64,000 nucleotides of DNA from Mariniflexile sp. TRM1-10 (lineage in GTDB: Bacteria > Bacteroidota > Bacteroidia > Flavobacteriales > Flavobacteriaceae). The notes below the pieces were generated by a model. That model was not told where the DNA came from. It searched no databases and worked only from the letters and a program-made list of their open reading frames with translations. Below are positions 54,100 to 62,647 of this stretch, piece after piece. Where the stretch lies: assembly GCF_003425985.1 (NCBI RefSeq), contig NZ_CP022985.1:3270001-3334000 (forward strand). The letters are read 5' to 3'. Both the position numbers and the translations under genes were made by a program. Within the stretch, counting starts at the first letter, position 1, and the number at the start of each line of letters is the position of its first letter.

Positions 54100-55566
54100 T
54101 TATGGTTGATGGTGTTTTATAACTAAATCTGCTACTAGTTTTCCTGAAATCAAGGATGGTGGAACACCTGGACCGGGAACGGTTAATTGACCCGTAAAAA
54201 ATAAATTTTTCACTTTTTCACTTTTCAATTTGGGTCTTAAAAATGCTGTTTGTGTAAGCGTATTAGCCATCCCATAGGCATTTCCTTTGTATGAATTGTA
54301 ATCTTTTATAAAATCGTTAATGCAAAAGCTTTCCTTAAATATTACTTGATTTTTTAAACTTTGAGACGTTAAATTTTCAAAGCGGTCTATAATTTTGTTG
54401 AAATAGATTTCACGTAGCTCTGGAGTGTCTTCCAAACCTGGTGCAAGCGGAATTAAAAAAATACCAGCCTCTTTTCCTTTTGGAGCTACACTATCATCTG
54501 TTTTACTTGGGAAACTGGCATAAAACAATGGGTTTTCTGGCCATTTTGGATTATCATAAATAGCTTCTGCATGGCTATCAAAATCAACATCAAAAAATAA
54601 AGTATGATGATTTACATTGATTAGTTTTTTATGGAAACCCACATAAAAAAGTAAGGAGGAAGGCGCAAAGGTTTTTTTGCTCCAATACATTTCGGAGTAT
54701 TGTCTGTACGGTTTCTCCAATAAAGTTTCTGTGTGGTGATAATCGGCACCGCTTACTATAATATCACTTTTATATGTTGTTCCGTTAGAAATAATTCCAA
54801 CTGCTTTACCATTATTTATGATGATTTTATCGACAGGACTTTCTGTTTTTATGGTAACGCCAAGTTCCTTTGCCAATGTTTCAATCGCTAAAATGACTTG
54901 ATACATGCCTTTTTTAGGATGAAATGTGCCAAGACCAAAATCGGCGTAATTCATAAAGCTATAAAATGAAGGGGTGTCACTTGGTTTGGCACCTAAAAAT
55001 AGCACGGGAAATTCAAGGATTTTTACTAATCTATCATTTTTAAATGCTTTTCTAACATCCTTTTTTATAGTACTAAAAAACTGATTTAATTTTTTAATGG
55101 TTGCTGGGGTTACTAATTCTAAAGGTGAAACGCCCGGGTTGTAAACTAAGTCTTTAATGGCAATGTCATAATTGCTTTTAGCTTTTTCAATAAATGTATT
55201 TAGTTTTCTGGCGCTGCCTTTTTCTTCGTTTTCAAAAGCTATTTTTATTTTATCAAGAGTATCTTCAATGGTAATAAAATCATCCTTCCCAAAATAGACG
55301 CTATAAGCAGGATTTAATTTTTCCAATGAATAATAATCTGAAGGTTTTTTGTTGAAGTCTGAAAAAAAGCGTTCAAAAACATCAGGCATCCAATACCATG
55401 TCGGACCAATATCAAAAACAAATCCCTCTTTTTTTAGTTGTCTTGCCCGACCACCAATCGTGCTGTTTTTTTCAAACATGGTAACATGATAGCCCGCTTT
55501 AGCTAAGTAGCAAGAAGCAGCTAAAGATGAAAACCCCGAACCTATTATAAAAATTGTTTTCTTCAT
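54100..55566 (-). CDS. crtI: Phytoene desaturase (CrtI type)
   Basis: FAD-dependent desaturase-isomerase that turns phytoene into lycopene. The N-terminal dinucleotide fold is MKKTIFIIGSGFSSLAASCY; DIGPTWYWMPDVFE and the C-terminal FFTGQLTVPGPGVPPSLISG are classical. From the ATG at 55566 it has 488 aa; the longer frame from 55599 adds 11 residues before the FAD fold and runs through the inverted repeat at 55568-55599, so I reject it. Confidence 0.94.
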   Translation of the reverse strand: MKKTIFIIGSGFSSLAASCYLAKAGYHVTMFEKNSTIGGRARQLKKEGFVFDIGPTWYWMPDVFERFFSDFNKKPSDYYSLEKLNPAYSVYFGKDDFITIEDTLDKIKIAFENEEKGSARKLNTFIEKAKSNYDIAIKDLVYNPGVSPLELVTPATIKKLNQFFSTIKKDVRKAFKNDRLVKILEFPVLFLGAKPSDTPSFYSFMNYADFGLGTFHPKKGMYQVILAIETLAKELGVTIKTESPVDKIIINNGKAVGIISNGTTYKSDIIVSGADYHHTETLLEKPYRQYSEMYWSKKTFAPSSLLFYVGFHKKLINVNHHTLFFDVDFDSHAEAIYDNPKWPENPLFYASFPSKTDDSVAPKGKEAGIFLIPLAPGLEDTPELREIYFNKIIDRFENLTSQSLKNQVIFKESFCINDFIKDYNSYKGNAYGMANTLTQTAFLRPKLKSEKVKNLFFTGQLTVPGPGVPPSLISGKLVADLVIKHHQP

Positions 55567-55567
55567 T

Positions 55568-55599
55568 TTGTTTAACAAATGTAATAAAAAGTTAAACAA
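55568..55599. promoter_or_regulatory. Inverted repeat TTGTTTAAC/GTTAAACAA before crtI, possible operator
   Basis: TTGTTTAAC (55568-55576) and GTTAAACAA (55591-55599) are perfect 9-base inverted copies separated by 14 bases, in the 45-base gap between the regulator and crtI. Half of it (GTTAAACAA) recurs at 56527-56535 before the regulator gene. Binding by the regulator is inference. Confidence 0.5.
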
Positions 55600-55611
55600 A
55601 AAAATGAATGT

Positions 55612-56511
55612 TTATAAATCTTTAACTAAATTTTCGATGGATTTATGGATTGTAATATTTTTTGGAAGTTCGTTATTGCTATAATTATTTAGTTTTTGAC
55701 CCAGTAACAGCAACTTTGTGCTATTGTTGTTTAGAAGTAAATTGCTAAAATCTTTTAGATAAGCAGTAATATTTTCTTCTTCAGGATACACCGTAAAGTA
55801 AGATACGAAGCAGATGTCGTTGAAAAAATTAAAGAGCTCTTTTAAGCTTTCCATAGGAACACTTTCTCCTAAAAAAATGGTATGGTAGCCTTTACTTCTT
55901 AATTGATAATTAATAAATAATAAACCGATGTCATGTACTTCGTGTTGTGGTAAGAACAATACAAAGGTTTTTGTGTTTGGTTGAGGGTTTAAACTTTGTA
56001 GTTTTTCAATATTTAAAAGGATTTTTTGTTTTATAAGTACCGATATAAAATGTTCTTGAGCAGGCGTAATGGTGCTTGTTTGCCATAATAAGCCTATGTC
56101 ATTTAGTAGGGGAAGAAATGTATTGTAGAATATATTTGAAAATGAATTGGTTGCAAGCAGGCTGCTATATGTATTGTAAAAAAGCACTTGATCAAAATTA
56201 ATCATGGCGATTTTAAAAGCATTAATAGCATAATCTTCTGCTTTTCCTTTTAAAGCCAATTCTTTAACTTTGGTAGCGATTTCTTCTTCTTTTAGCTCAG
56301 CAATTCTTGAAATTTTTAAACCATTGTTGTTTAAATATGACACGTTAAGCAACTTTTTAAAACTTTCAAGGCTGTAGTTTCTAATGTTGGTGTCCGACCT
56401 GTTTGGAGTAAGTAAGTTATAGCGTTTTTCCCAAATCCGTATAGTATGTGCCTTGATACCAGTAAGATTTTCAAGATCTTTAATGCTGAAGTTAATCTTG
56501 ATATTGTTCAT
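55612..56511 (-). CDS. MerR-family B12-binding light-type regulator (CarH/LitR-like)
   Basis: 299 residues. MerR helix-turn-helix at 1-70 (FSIKDLENLTGIKAHTIRIW); a helical bundle at about 85-170 with Trp143 and Glu153-His154 in exactly the Wx9EH spacing that marks the adenosylcobalamin light sensors CarH/LitR; and a Rossmann cobalamin domain with the His193 segment EVHDIGL (ExHxxG). The family represses crt genes in the dark through AdoCbl-stabilised tetramers and releases them in light. It heads the crt gene set on the same strand, 45 bases before crtI, so it likely regulates itself and the operon. Confidence 0.88.
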   Translation of the reverse strand: MNNIKINFSIKDLENLTGIKAHTIRIWEKRYNLLTPNRSDTNIRNYSLESFKKLLNVSYLNNNGLKISRIAELKEEEIATKVKELALKGKAEDYAINAFKIAMINFDQVLFYNTYSSLLATNSFSNIFYNTFLPLLNDIGLLWQTSTITPAQEHFISVLIKQKILLNIEKLQSLNPQPNTKTFVLFLPQHEVHDIGLLFINYQLRSKGYHTIFLGESVPMESLKELFNFFNDICFVSYFTVYPEEENITAYLKDFSNLLLNNNSTKLLLLGQKLNNYSNNELPKNITIHKSIENLVKDL

Positions 56512-56526
56512 TGATAACTATTTAAA

Positions 56527-56563
56527 GTTAAACAAAAATATATGGAACATTTGATTAAATCAA
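56527..56563 (-). promoter_or_regulatory. Promoter and possible operator of the carotenoid gene set
   Basis: On the minus strand a -7 box TATTTTTG (56533-56540) has a TTG -33 box (56561-56563) exactly 20 bases upstream, both matching the Bacteroidota consensus. TTGTTTAAC overlaps the end of the -7 box (56527-56535), the same word that forms the inverted repeat before crtI. Overlap with the likely start site fits a repressor. Confidence 0.6.
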
Positions 56564-56600
56564 CAAAAAGAGAAGGTTTTAATATTTTAATGAAGAAAAG

Positions 56601-56685
56601 TGCGCACGAGAAGACTCGAACTTCCACATTCTAAGCGAATACCAGCCCCTCAAGCTGGCGCGTCTACCAATTCCGCCACGTGCGC
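56601..56685 (-). tRNA. tRNA-Leu (anticodon GAG)
   Basis: 85 bases on the minus strand. Acceptor stem GCGCACG/CGTGCGC, D arm with TTGGTAGACGCGC, anticodon stem CCAGC/GGCTGG-type around the loop TTGAGGG (anticodon GAG), a long variable arm as expected for Leu, and the T arm GTTCGAGTC. Discriminator A. The bases after it are not CCA, so the end is added by the CCA enzyme. Confidence 0.95.
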
Positions 56686-56835
56686 AAAATGAACTTTAAT
56701 ATGATTTGAAATATTTCAAATTAACTTTTGACGGTGCAAATATAGTGATTTGGGTCTTACCTTAAATTAGTTTTTTTTGGAATATTAGCTATTGCTTCTA
56801 AAAGACAGTTTTACTGCTAAATGGAATTGTTTAAA

Positions 56836-56876
56836 AATAAAAAACCACACCTTATTGTAAAATGTAGTTTTTTATA
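56836..56876 (-). terminator. Intrinsic terminator of the SDR gene
   Basis: AAAAACCACA (56840-56849) and TGTAGTTTTT (56863-56872) pair with one G-U. Flanking A and T runs suit both directions. Relatives of this hairpin stand at 63287-63320 and, decayed, at 62512-62550. Confidence 0.7.
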
Positions 56877-56903
56877 TGTTATCTTTTAATGATTTTAAAA
56901 TGA

Positions 56904-57674
56904 TTAATTTCTACCTGCCATTACGCCACCATCTACGTTATAAACAGCACCTGTTACCCAAGATGCTTTCTCTGAAAGTAAAAAAGTGATTACGTTGGCT
57001 ACATCATCAGCGTTTCCAACCCTACCGATTGGGTGAAAATTATTAAAAGTGTCTAGTGTTTCAGCAACTTTTTCTGGTTCAATAAAACCTTCGTAAATAG
57101 TTGTTCTTACAACTGCTGGCGAAACTGCATTTACACGAATGTTGTATTGAGAAAGTTCCATTGCCAAATGCTGTGTCAAGGAATGTAAACCCGCCTTTGC
57201 CATTGAATAGGCTGTTGATGGCGTTGCAGCAACCGACTGACTTGCCCACATGGAACCAATATTAACAACAGAACCCTGTTTGTGTTCTATCATATTTTTT
57301 ACGACTTGTTGTGTAATAAAAAAAGTTGCTTTGTTAAGGTCAAGGTATTTGTCATAGTCTTTGGAAGTGTGTTCTAAAAAGGATTTCGGAACAAAAACAC
57401 CAACGGCATTCACAAGTAAATCTGTTTGTCCAAGCGATTTTACAAAGTCAATAGCTTTGTTTACCTCTTCCCACTTTGTGAGGTCCGCTTTAAAAGTTTT
57501 AACTTCTCCGAAAGTGGAAAGTTCTTTTTTAGCTTGTTCAATTTTGATGTCTTGATGACCAATAATGGCTACCCACTTTGTACCTTGTTGTAATAATTGT
57601 TTTGCAGTTTCTTTTCCAATTCCACTGCTTCCTCCCACAATTAGGGCTGTTTTGTTGTTAAATTGATTTTCCAT
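56904..57674 (-). CDS. Short-chain dehydrogenase/reductase
   Basis: 256 residues, classical SDR. The cofactor site is [19 protein letters not shown], then NAVGV (NNAG-like), catalytic Ser in NIGSMWASQ, and YSMAK (Tyr and Lys) in [12 protein letters not shown]. The C-terminus [16 protein letters not shown] is standard. The substrate cannot be told. It lies downstream of the SigZ gene on the same strand (62-base gap), so it may be in the same transcript. Confidence 0.93.
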   Translation of the reverse strand: MENQFNNKTALIVGGSSGIGKETAKQLLQQGTKWVAIIGHQDIKIEQAKKELSTFGEVKTFKADLTKWEEVNKAIDFVKSLGQTDLLVNAVGVFVPKSFLEHTSKDYDKYLDLNKATFFITQQVVKNMIEHKQGSVVNIGSMWASQSVAATPSTAYSMAKAGLHSLTQHLAMELSQYNIRVNAVSPAVVRTTIYEGFIEPEKVAETLDTFNNFHPIGRVGNADDVANVITFLLSEKASWVTGAVYNVDGGVMAGRN

Positions 57675-57736
57675 TTTGAGTATTTTTAGAAATTTGCTCT
57701 CTAAGACTCAAAAATTGAAAAAAGATGCAAAAAAAA

Positions 57737-58315
57737 TCACGAAATATTTTTAAGTTGCTTTTTCTCCGCTTGAAGTTCTTTGCATTGTGGCTTAATATCA
57801 AAGCTTATCATTTCACCTTTTTCGTCAAATGCTACGTTGCAACATTCTAAAAAACGTTCTTTGAGTTTTACTCTGCCTCTTTGAATTCGTGATTTTGTAT
57901 TTGGTAATGTTAAGTTTAGTTTTTCGGAAATCGTTTTTTGTTCAATGCCTTCAAGGTCATACATATAAAGCGGAATAGCGTATTTGTCTGGCAGTAAATT
58001 CAAAAGCGCTTTGATATATTCTGAAGCTTCACCAAGTAGAGATTGTTCATTTTGTTCATGTTGAGGGTCCATGTCAAAAGGAATGGTTTTATTAACTTTT
58101 TTGTAGTAGTCAATAATTGTGTTTTGCGTTATTTTATAAAGCCAAGATTTTAAATGCAGAACCGTTTTTCCTTTTGAGCAAAATTGGTAACTTTTCAATA
58201 AAACGTCTTGAAGAATATCATTTGCATCATCATTGTCGGCTACTCTTTTTTTTATGTAACCAAGTAATGATGCTTTGTATTCTTCCCAAATTTCAAATAT
58301 GTTACAGTCGTTCAT
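57737..58315 (-). CDS. RNA polymerase sigma factor, SigZ/ECF type
   Basis: 192 residues. Region 2 includes DNDDANDILQDVLLKSYQ and LKSWLYKITQNTIIDYYKK; region 4 includes LLNLLPDKYAIPLYMYDLEG and KLNLTLPNTKSRIQRGRVKLKE. The C-terminal extension has a Cys-containing tail (ECCNVAFDEKGEMISFDIKPQC) that is typical of the SigZ group. No anti-sigma gene is adjacent. The SDR gene downstream could be a target. Confidence 0.9.
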   Translation of the reverse strand: MNDCNIFEIWEEYKASLLGYIKKRVADNDDANDILQDVLLKSYQFCSKGKTVLHLKSWLYKITQNTIIDYYKKVNKTIPFDMDPQHEQNEQSLLGEASEYIKALLNLLPDKYAIPLYMYDLEGIEQKTISEKLNLTLPNTKSRIQRGRVKLKERFLECCNVAFDEKGEMISFDIKPQCKELQAEKKQLKNIS

Positions 58316-58466
58316 TTTGTTGTGTCTTGCGAGGTTTAAAGTGGTTTGGCAGAGTTGCAGCCAACTAGTTTATAGGTCTGATTTTATCTATCCTACATGT
58401 CTAATTTAAACAGATAGCTCGGATAAATACCTCCTTTTTTATGACAACAAAAATAGGGATAAATAA

Positions 58467-58650
58467 TTATAAATCATCAAGCGGACTTTTTACCTGTTGT
58501 AAACTTATCATGTTTACATGGGTATATATTTCAATAGTTTTACTACTACTGTGTCCAAGTAATTCTTGAATGTAACGCAAATCGGTACCTTTTTCTAACA
58601 TATGGGTGGCATAACCAGTAAAAAGTAACGTTTTTTTTGTAAAGCTTGGT
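58467..58650 (-). pseudogene. Ruin of a tyrosine recombinase (integrase) C-terminus
   Basis: The frame ending at the stop 58467 reads [39 protein letters not shown] and KSPLDDL, the C-terminal catalytic end of a XerD-like or integron-like integrase with the nucleophile Tyr kept. Upstream, KKNVTF is in another frame, and the HTLRH-like segment with the catalytic Arg is deleted. An unrelated 69-codon frame (58546-58755) runs across it out of register. Confidence 0.8.
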
Positions 58651-58751
58651 TTTAAACATTAACAGATCCCTTTGTTTGGACAAACCCCTATCTAACAAAA
58701 AGACACCCGAACCGTTGTCGAACAAAACCTGCTGGCTTTTATCATCTGACG

Positions 58752-59492
58752 TCAATCATGTACTATTCCCATTCTTAATAAAAGTGGAAATCTAACTTCT
58801 CTTCTTAGCTCAAAACCCCAATTTTTTTCAATATCAGAACGTAATTGATCAGTTGGATTAAATCCATTTTTTTTAATAAAATGTTTCACTGCCGACCAAG
58901 TATTTATGTAACCTATTACATGTTCGGCTGTCCAGTAAATCCTATTAGTAAATTCTGGTGTTTTTATTTCATCAAAGGGAAATGGAATAGTTTGATAATG
59001 TTCGTCAATATAATTTCGCTCTTTGTCCCAATAAGCCCCTATAGTATTGTTATAAAATTCCGTAATGACAGCATCTATTTTTTCTGATATTTGTAACCTT
59101 CCATACCCAATGACGCAAATCAGGGCATTGTGTTTTGCGGTTCGCCTCACCTCTTTATAAAATTTTTGAAAGTCAAACCAATGAATAGCTTGGGCTATTG
59201 TAATTAAGTCAAATTGCTTTGCTTCAAAATTCGTATTTTCTGCTGGTTGAATGGAATAGACGATGTTATCTGCTTGAATGGCATGGCTTATTTGTGTCTG
59301 GCTAATGTCTGTTGCATGTACTATGTTGAATGTTTTTGCCAATTCAAAGGCTACTTGCCCGTTTCCCGTTCCACAATCCCAAGCTTTGTTTTTGCATCGT
59401 AAAATGCTGTTTAAATAGCTATAAAAATCTGAAGGATATTGAGGCCTATATTTTTTATAGCTATCGGAATGAAGGGAAAAATTATCTTTCAT
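58752..59492 (-). CDS. Class I SAM-dependent methyltransferase
   Basis: 246 residues. SAM-binding motif I is AWDCGTGNGQVAFELAK; motif II/III regions are VHATDISQTQISHA and FDLITIAQAIHWFD, of the Methyltransf_11 group. The C-terminal half is less conserved (IDEHYQTIPFPFDEI). The substrate is unknown. It is the first of a run of small minus-strand genes with no shared function, and its 3' end adjoins the integrase ruin. Confidence 0.9.
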   Translation of the reverse strand: MKDNFSLHSDSYKKYRPQYPSDFYSYLNSILRCKNKAWDCGTGNGQVAFELAKTFNIVHATDISQTQISHAIQADNIVYSIQPAENTNFEAKQFDLITIAQAIHWFDFQKFYKEVRRTAKHNALICVIGYGRLQISEKIDAVITEFYNNTIGAYWDKERNYIDEHYQTIPFPFDEIKTPEFTNRIYWTAEHVIGYINTWSAVKHFIKKNGFNPTDQLRSDIEKNWGFELRREVRFPLLLRMGIVHD

Positions 59493-59590
59493 ATGTCTGT
59501 TTCTTCATAATTTAGGTTATTAATTTTAATAACTTTATAATGATAGACTATTGGCTCGTGGTTCGCCACTTGTTCAGACTTTCCTTAATC

Positions 59591-59621
59591 TCCTTTAATA
59601 TTGCTACGAAGTCACAGACTT
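59591..59621. repeat. Dispersed spacer module R4, partial copy
   Basis: TCCTTTAATATTGCTACGAA then GTCACAGACTT, also at 62567-62595 and 63340-63362. It lies between the methyltransferase and the next gene. Confidence 0.6.
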
Positions 59622-59644
59622 ATCATAGCTATTAGGTAACCTAT

Positions 59645-60331
59645 TTATTTGTCAATTTCTATTTTTAGTTCCTCCATTTTCTTTTCAGTCATAGTAGCTG
59701 TTTTTGACATTCCATTTATTAATTCAAATGTCAATGTCAAAGCTATTTTTGAATCTAAAGCCATTTTGGTTTCATGAAGAATATGTGTTAATGCATTTAT
59801 TGCAATTTGTAAAGATTTCTTATTGCTCTCTAAATTAATATTTTTTTCAAAATACTTCCTTGATTCATATCCAGCTTGAAGAGGTAAAAGGAAGGGCTTA
59901 TTGTCAATAGGTATAGTTAGATTTATATTTCCCCATTCTAATTCACCGACATTTTGAGCATAACTTTCAAAAATCGAAATTAATGTTGGGAAATTTTTAA
60001 TGTCAAATTTTGGGACTATTTTATTTCTTATTGTCCCAAAAACAGATTCCGAAGGTAAGTCATTCCAATTTTCTACAATGTTAGGACCTACAAGTAGTTC
60101 ATTTATTTTATCTGAAAAAACTGCTGCACCTGGTTCAAATTCATGTTCATGAATCGAGAATTCATTAGCTACTTCTATACAGCGTTCAGCAGCTATAGTT
60201 GAAATTAAGCAAATTGCATCCTCAACTCTAACTCCATTTTTTGTTTGAATACTGTCATAAACAAAATTCACTAATTTTTTTGTCAGCTTTTCGTCTGTTG
60301 GTTTTGAGCTAAAAAAATCAAATATTCCCAT
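59645..60331 (-). CDS. Cytoplasmic protein of unknown function, 228 aa
   Basis: No signal peptide or membrane segment. Starts MGIFDFFSSKPTDEKLTKKL, a form seen in many small cytoplasmic proteins of unknown role. The middle includes ICLISTIAAERCIEVANEF and the end is helical (MALDSKIALTLTFELING). I recognise no family. Its spacer upstream holds a strong palindrome (60351-60396), and it sits in the cassette-like run. Confidence 0.6.
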   Translation of the reverse strand: MGIFDFFSSKPTDEKLTKKLVNFVYDSIQTKNGVRVEDAICLISTIAAERCIEVANEFSIHEHEFEPGAAVFSDKINELLVGPNIVENWNDLPSESVFGTIRNKIVPKFDIKNFPTLISIFESYAQNVGELEWGNINLTIPIDNKPFLLPLQAGYESRKYFEKNINLESNKKSLQIAINALTHILHETKMALDSKIALTLTFELINGMSKTATMTEKKMEELKIEIDK

Positions 60332-60350
60332 AGTTTGTTTCTAATGTTTT

Positions 60351-60396
60351 ATAACAGCCATATAGCTGGCCGTACCGGCCATACGATCTTAGTTAT
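60351..60396. repeat. Palindromic spacer (ATAAC...GTTAT)
   Basis: Outer arms ATAAC (60351-60355) and GTTAT (60392-60396); the centre is TGGCCG-TAC-CGGCCA (60367-60381). It lies 20 bases upstream of the 228-residue protein start on the minus strand. Confidence 0.65.
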
Positions 60397-60412
60397 TGGC
60401 AGTCGTTTTTTA

Positions 60413-61075
60413 TCACCATTTTCCGTAGAAAGATGAAATGTCAAAATAATAAGAAACTTCTTGTCCGTCTGCATTTTTGAATCTTAATTCGTCATATGGT
60501 TTTCCTTTATGTTCAAGTAGAGATTGTCCCAAAAGTTCACAGTCGTGACAATTTTTTCTAGCATACTCGTATTCCTCTGCAATGCTTTTTACTTTTATTG
60601 CATTTTCAATTGATAAACCATCTTTAGCAGAATCCTTTGATTTTGTGTCTGAAACTCGGGTGTCTATAAAAGTATAATTCTTATCCTCAAACTCAACTTC
60701 AGTATTTATCATTTCAAATTTAGCTTGGTCTTTATTAAGTAAAACATACTTATAAGTGTCTGTTTCATCAGAGTTTTCATGATACTCAAAAAATAATTTT
60801 CCTTTAACCCACCAATTTCCTTTTTCTATTAACTCCTCTGTTTCGCCTTCATAAGTGGTTTTAAAATTTAAAATAAAAGTACCATCATCACTTCTTGTCA
60901 TCTGCCAATCTTTTTTTAAACCTTGTACTTGTTTATCGGTTTCAGAGCCTTCCCAAATTCCGACAAGATTTTTGTCAATTTGTTTTCCATTAGATAAAGT
61001 TTTTAAGGATGAGCAAGAACTCAAAGTTAAAGTCACAACTGTAATAACTGTAAATAGATTTTTAATTTTATTCAT
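60413..61075 (-). CDS. Lipoprotein of unknown function, 220 aa
   Basis: Signal peptide with lipobox TLSSC (MNKIKNLFTVITVVTLTLSSCS). The mature part begins NGKQIDKNLVGIWEGSETD, a lipocalin-like start (GIWEG), followed by beta-rich text (GNWWVKGKLFFEYHENSDE). The C-terminal ~80 residues hold a CHDC motif (ARKNCHDCELLGQSLLEHKG). Possibly a lipocalin-like lipoprotein; not certain. Confidence 0.65.
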   Translation of the reverse strand: MNKIKNLFTVITVVTLTLSSCSSLKTLSNGKQIDKNLVGIWEGSETDKQVQGLKKDWQMTRSDDGTFILNFKTTYEGETEELIEKGNWWVKGKLFFEYHENSDETDTYKYVLLNKDQAKFEMINTEVEFEDKNYTFIDTRVSDTKSKDSAKDGLSIENAIKVKSIAEEYEYARKNCHDCELLGQSLLEHKGKPYDELRFKNADGQEVSYYFDISSFYGKW

Positions 61076-61110
61076 TTCTTTTAATTAAAAATTACGGCCA
61101 ATGTGTTTGG

Positions 61111-61216
61111 CTATGGTTTCGTTGCTTGAAAATCCTCAAGGATTTTCCGCCGTAAACCAAATGTAGTAAAAATACATGGAATTTTATGCTGAAAATTCCG
61201 AAGGAAGGAACCATAG
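61111..61216. repeat. Long imperfect palindrome between two cassette-like genes
   Basis: Outer arms CTATGGTT (61111-61118) and AACCATAG (61209-61216). Inside are GAAAATCC.TCAA.GGATTTTC and GGAATTTT.ATGCTG.AAAATTCC. It occupies most of the 213-base gap upstream of the 220-residue lipoprotein gene. Confidence 0.75.
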
Positions 61217-61288
61217 TCTTTATTAAATCGATTCAGTCAAAAGGACGTTCATGTTCGATCGTACTAAACATGCGAATACTTAGTTATT

Positions 61289-61591
61289 CTACACCGTTTT
61301 TTCCGTTCTATTATTCCGAATTAACTTTATCAATTTTATGATTCCATATACGATTAAATGGAAAACAGGAAAGATAAATCCGTAAAACAAGACGACTAAC
61401 GAGCCACCACCACTAAAATTCTCTTTGTCACTGAAAACATAACTCATTAGTCCAGCATAAAGGGAATAAAAGATTAAATGATACCAAAACTCCTTCTTTT
61501 TTGATGTAAAGAATAAACCATATAAAATTAGGGTAAAAGTAATTCCATAAATGAAATATAACATCGAAAATTCACTATCTGTTGGAATCAT
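61289..61591 (-). CDS. Small membrane protein of unknown function
   Basis: 100 residues with three hydrophobic segments (YFIYGITFTLILYGLFF, LIFYSLYAGLMSYVF, LVVLFYGFIFPVFHLIVYGII) and a basic C-terminus. No motif recognised. It lies 87 bases after the SGNH hydrolase gene. Confidence 0.55.
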   Translation of the reverse strand: MIPTDSEFSMLYFIYGITFTLILYGLFFTSKKKEFWYHLIFYSLYAGLMSYVFSDKENFSGGGSLVVLFYGFIFPVFHLIVYGIIKLIKLIRNNRTEKTV

Positions 61592-61678
61592 TTAGTTGCG
61601 TTTTTCAAGTTCCGTTTCTAATTCAATTCTGTTTTTTTTAATCATTCATCTCGTATCCTTCCCCTAATTATAATTCTT

Positions 61679-62434
61679 TTACAATCCTTCAATTATTGGT
61701 TTCTCAAAGTTAACCCATGTCTCATACCCCTTATCATTTAAATGAACGCCATCTTTGGTCAGTTCCTTTATTAATTCACCATTTGTATCTACAAACTGAT
61801 CATAGAAATCAATAACCTCATAATAACCTTTTACCTCATTTTTTCTAATCATTTTATTTACCAAAAGAATATCTTCTTTCAGATACTCTCTTCGAGTGGG
61901 TAAAAGTGTACGCACATAAACCTTCGTAACTGGTGATTTACGATGAATTATTTTTGCTATTTTCAATATATTTTTTCCTATATATTCGGGCGATGGAACA
62001 ACTTTATCATAATTTAGATCAGGATTACCTTCTTCGTGATGAAGGCTAAACAAGTCATTAATTCCAATTAGGATAAATACAGCTTTTGGTTTAAAATAGG
62101 TGATTTCATTTAAACGTTTTAATACACCATCAGTAACATCTCCGGCAATTCCCCGGTTACGAATAGGCGCTTTTCCGAATTTCCCACTCCAATCGAGCCC
62201 GCCTTCTGTAATACTGTTACCAATAAATACAATTTCCCCAAACTCCAGAGGTTCCTTTTTAAACGCTTGAATACGTTTTGGGTAATAGTTTTGTGTCCAG
62301 TTGTTGTGATAACGGGATACGACTTTTTTTGTTGGAAATAATCTTGTTAGTTCTTTAGTTGAAAGTTGGGATGATTGTCCAAAAGTGTTGATACTTAATA
62401 CCATCAAAAATAGGACTGAAAATAATTTTGTCAT
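61679..62434 (-). CDS. Secreted SGNH/GDSL-like hydrolase
   Basis: 251 residues with signal peptide (MTKLFSVLFLMVLSINTFGQ). All four SGNH blocks are visible: catalytic Ser in IVFIGNSITEGG, Gly in NRGIAGDVTDGV, Asn in LIGINDLF and Asp/His in KDGVHLNDKGYE. Likely an esterase or acetylhydrolase acting on polysaccharide or lipid in the periplasm or outside. It is part of the cassette-like run. Confidence 0.92.
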   Translation of the reverse strand: MTKLFSVLFLMVLSINTFGQSSQLSTKELTRLFPTKKVVSRYHNNWTQNYYPKRIQAFKKEPLEFGEIVFIGNSITEGGLDWSGKFGKAPIRNRGIAGDVTDGVLKRLNEITYFKPKAVFILIGINDLFSLHHEEGNPDLNYDKVVPSPEYIGKNILKIAKIIHRKSPVTKVYVRTLLPTRREYLKEDILLVNKMIRKNEVKGYYEVIDFYDQFVDTNGELIKELTKDGVHLNDKGYETWVNFEKPIIEGL

Positions 62435-62469
62435 AATTCAAATTTAGTGATTTCTATGTAACCATGTCT

Positions 62470-62513
62470 AAATAAAACGATATGCTAAGCGAAGTTTAAA
62501 ACGTCGTTTATTT
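62470..62513. repeat. Palindromic spacer upstream of the SGNH hydrolase
   Basis: AAATAAAACGA (62470-62480) and TCGTTTATTT (62504-62513) form an inverted repeat 36-79 bases before the gene start on the minus strand. Confidence 0.5.
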
Positions 62514-62598
62514 AAAAACATTACGACTTATTGTAAAATGTAGTTTCTTATGTATACTTACTTTTCCTTTGATATTGCTGCGAAGTCACAGACTTCGA
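62514..62598. repeat. Dispersed spacer module R4, copy 1
   Basis: ACTTATTGTAAAATGTAG, TTTCTTATGTATACTTAC, TTTTCCTTTGATATTGCT, then GAAGTCACAGACTTC. It is close to 63281-63365, and part of it matches 56831-56880 and 59591-59621. Confidence 0.7.
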
Positions 62599-62647
62599 AG
62601 ATCCAGAACCAAGTAATTATTTTTGCATTGTGTTGGTAAATCGTTTT

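Noticed and set aside
58546..58755. 69-codon frame downstream of the methyltransferase
   Set aside because: Starts on TTG overlapping the previous stop and crosses the integrase ruin out of frame; the integrase reading in the other frame is convincing.
60351..60396. Canonical integron attC site
   Set aside because: The outer arms ATAAC/GTTAT do not satisfy RYYYAAC/GTTRRRY, so only a loose similarity is claimed.
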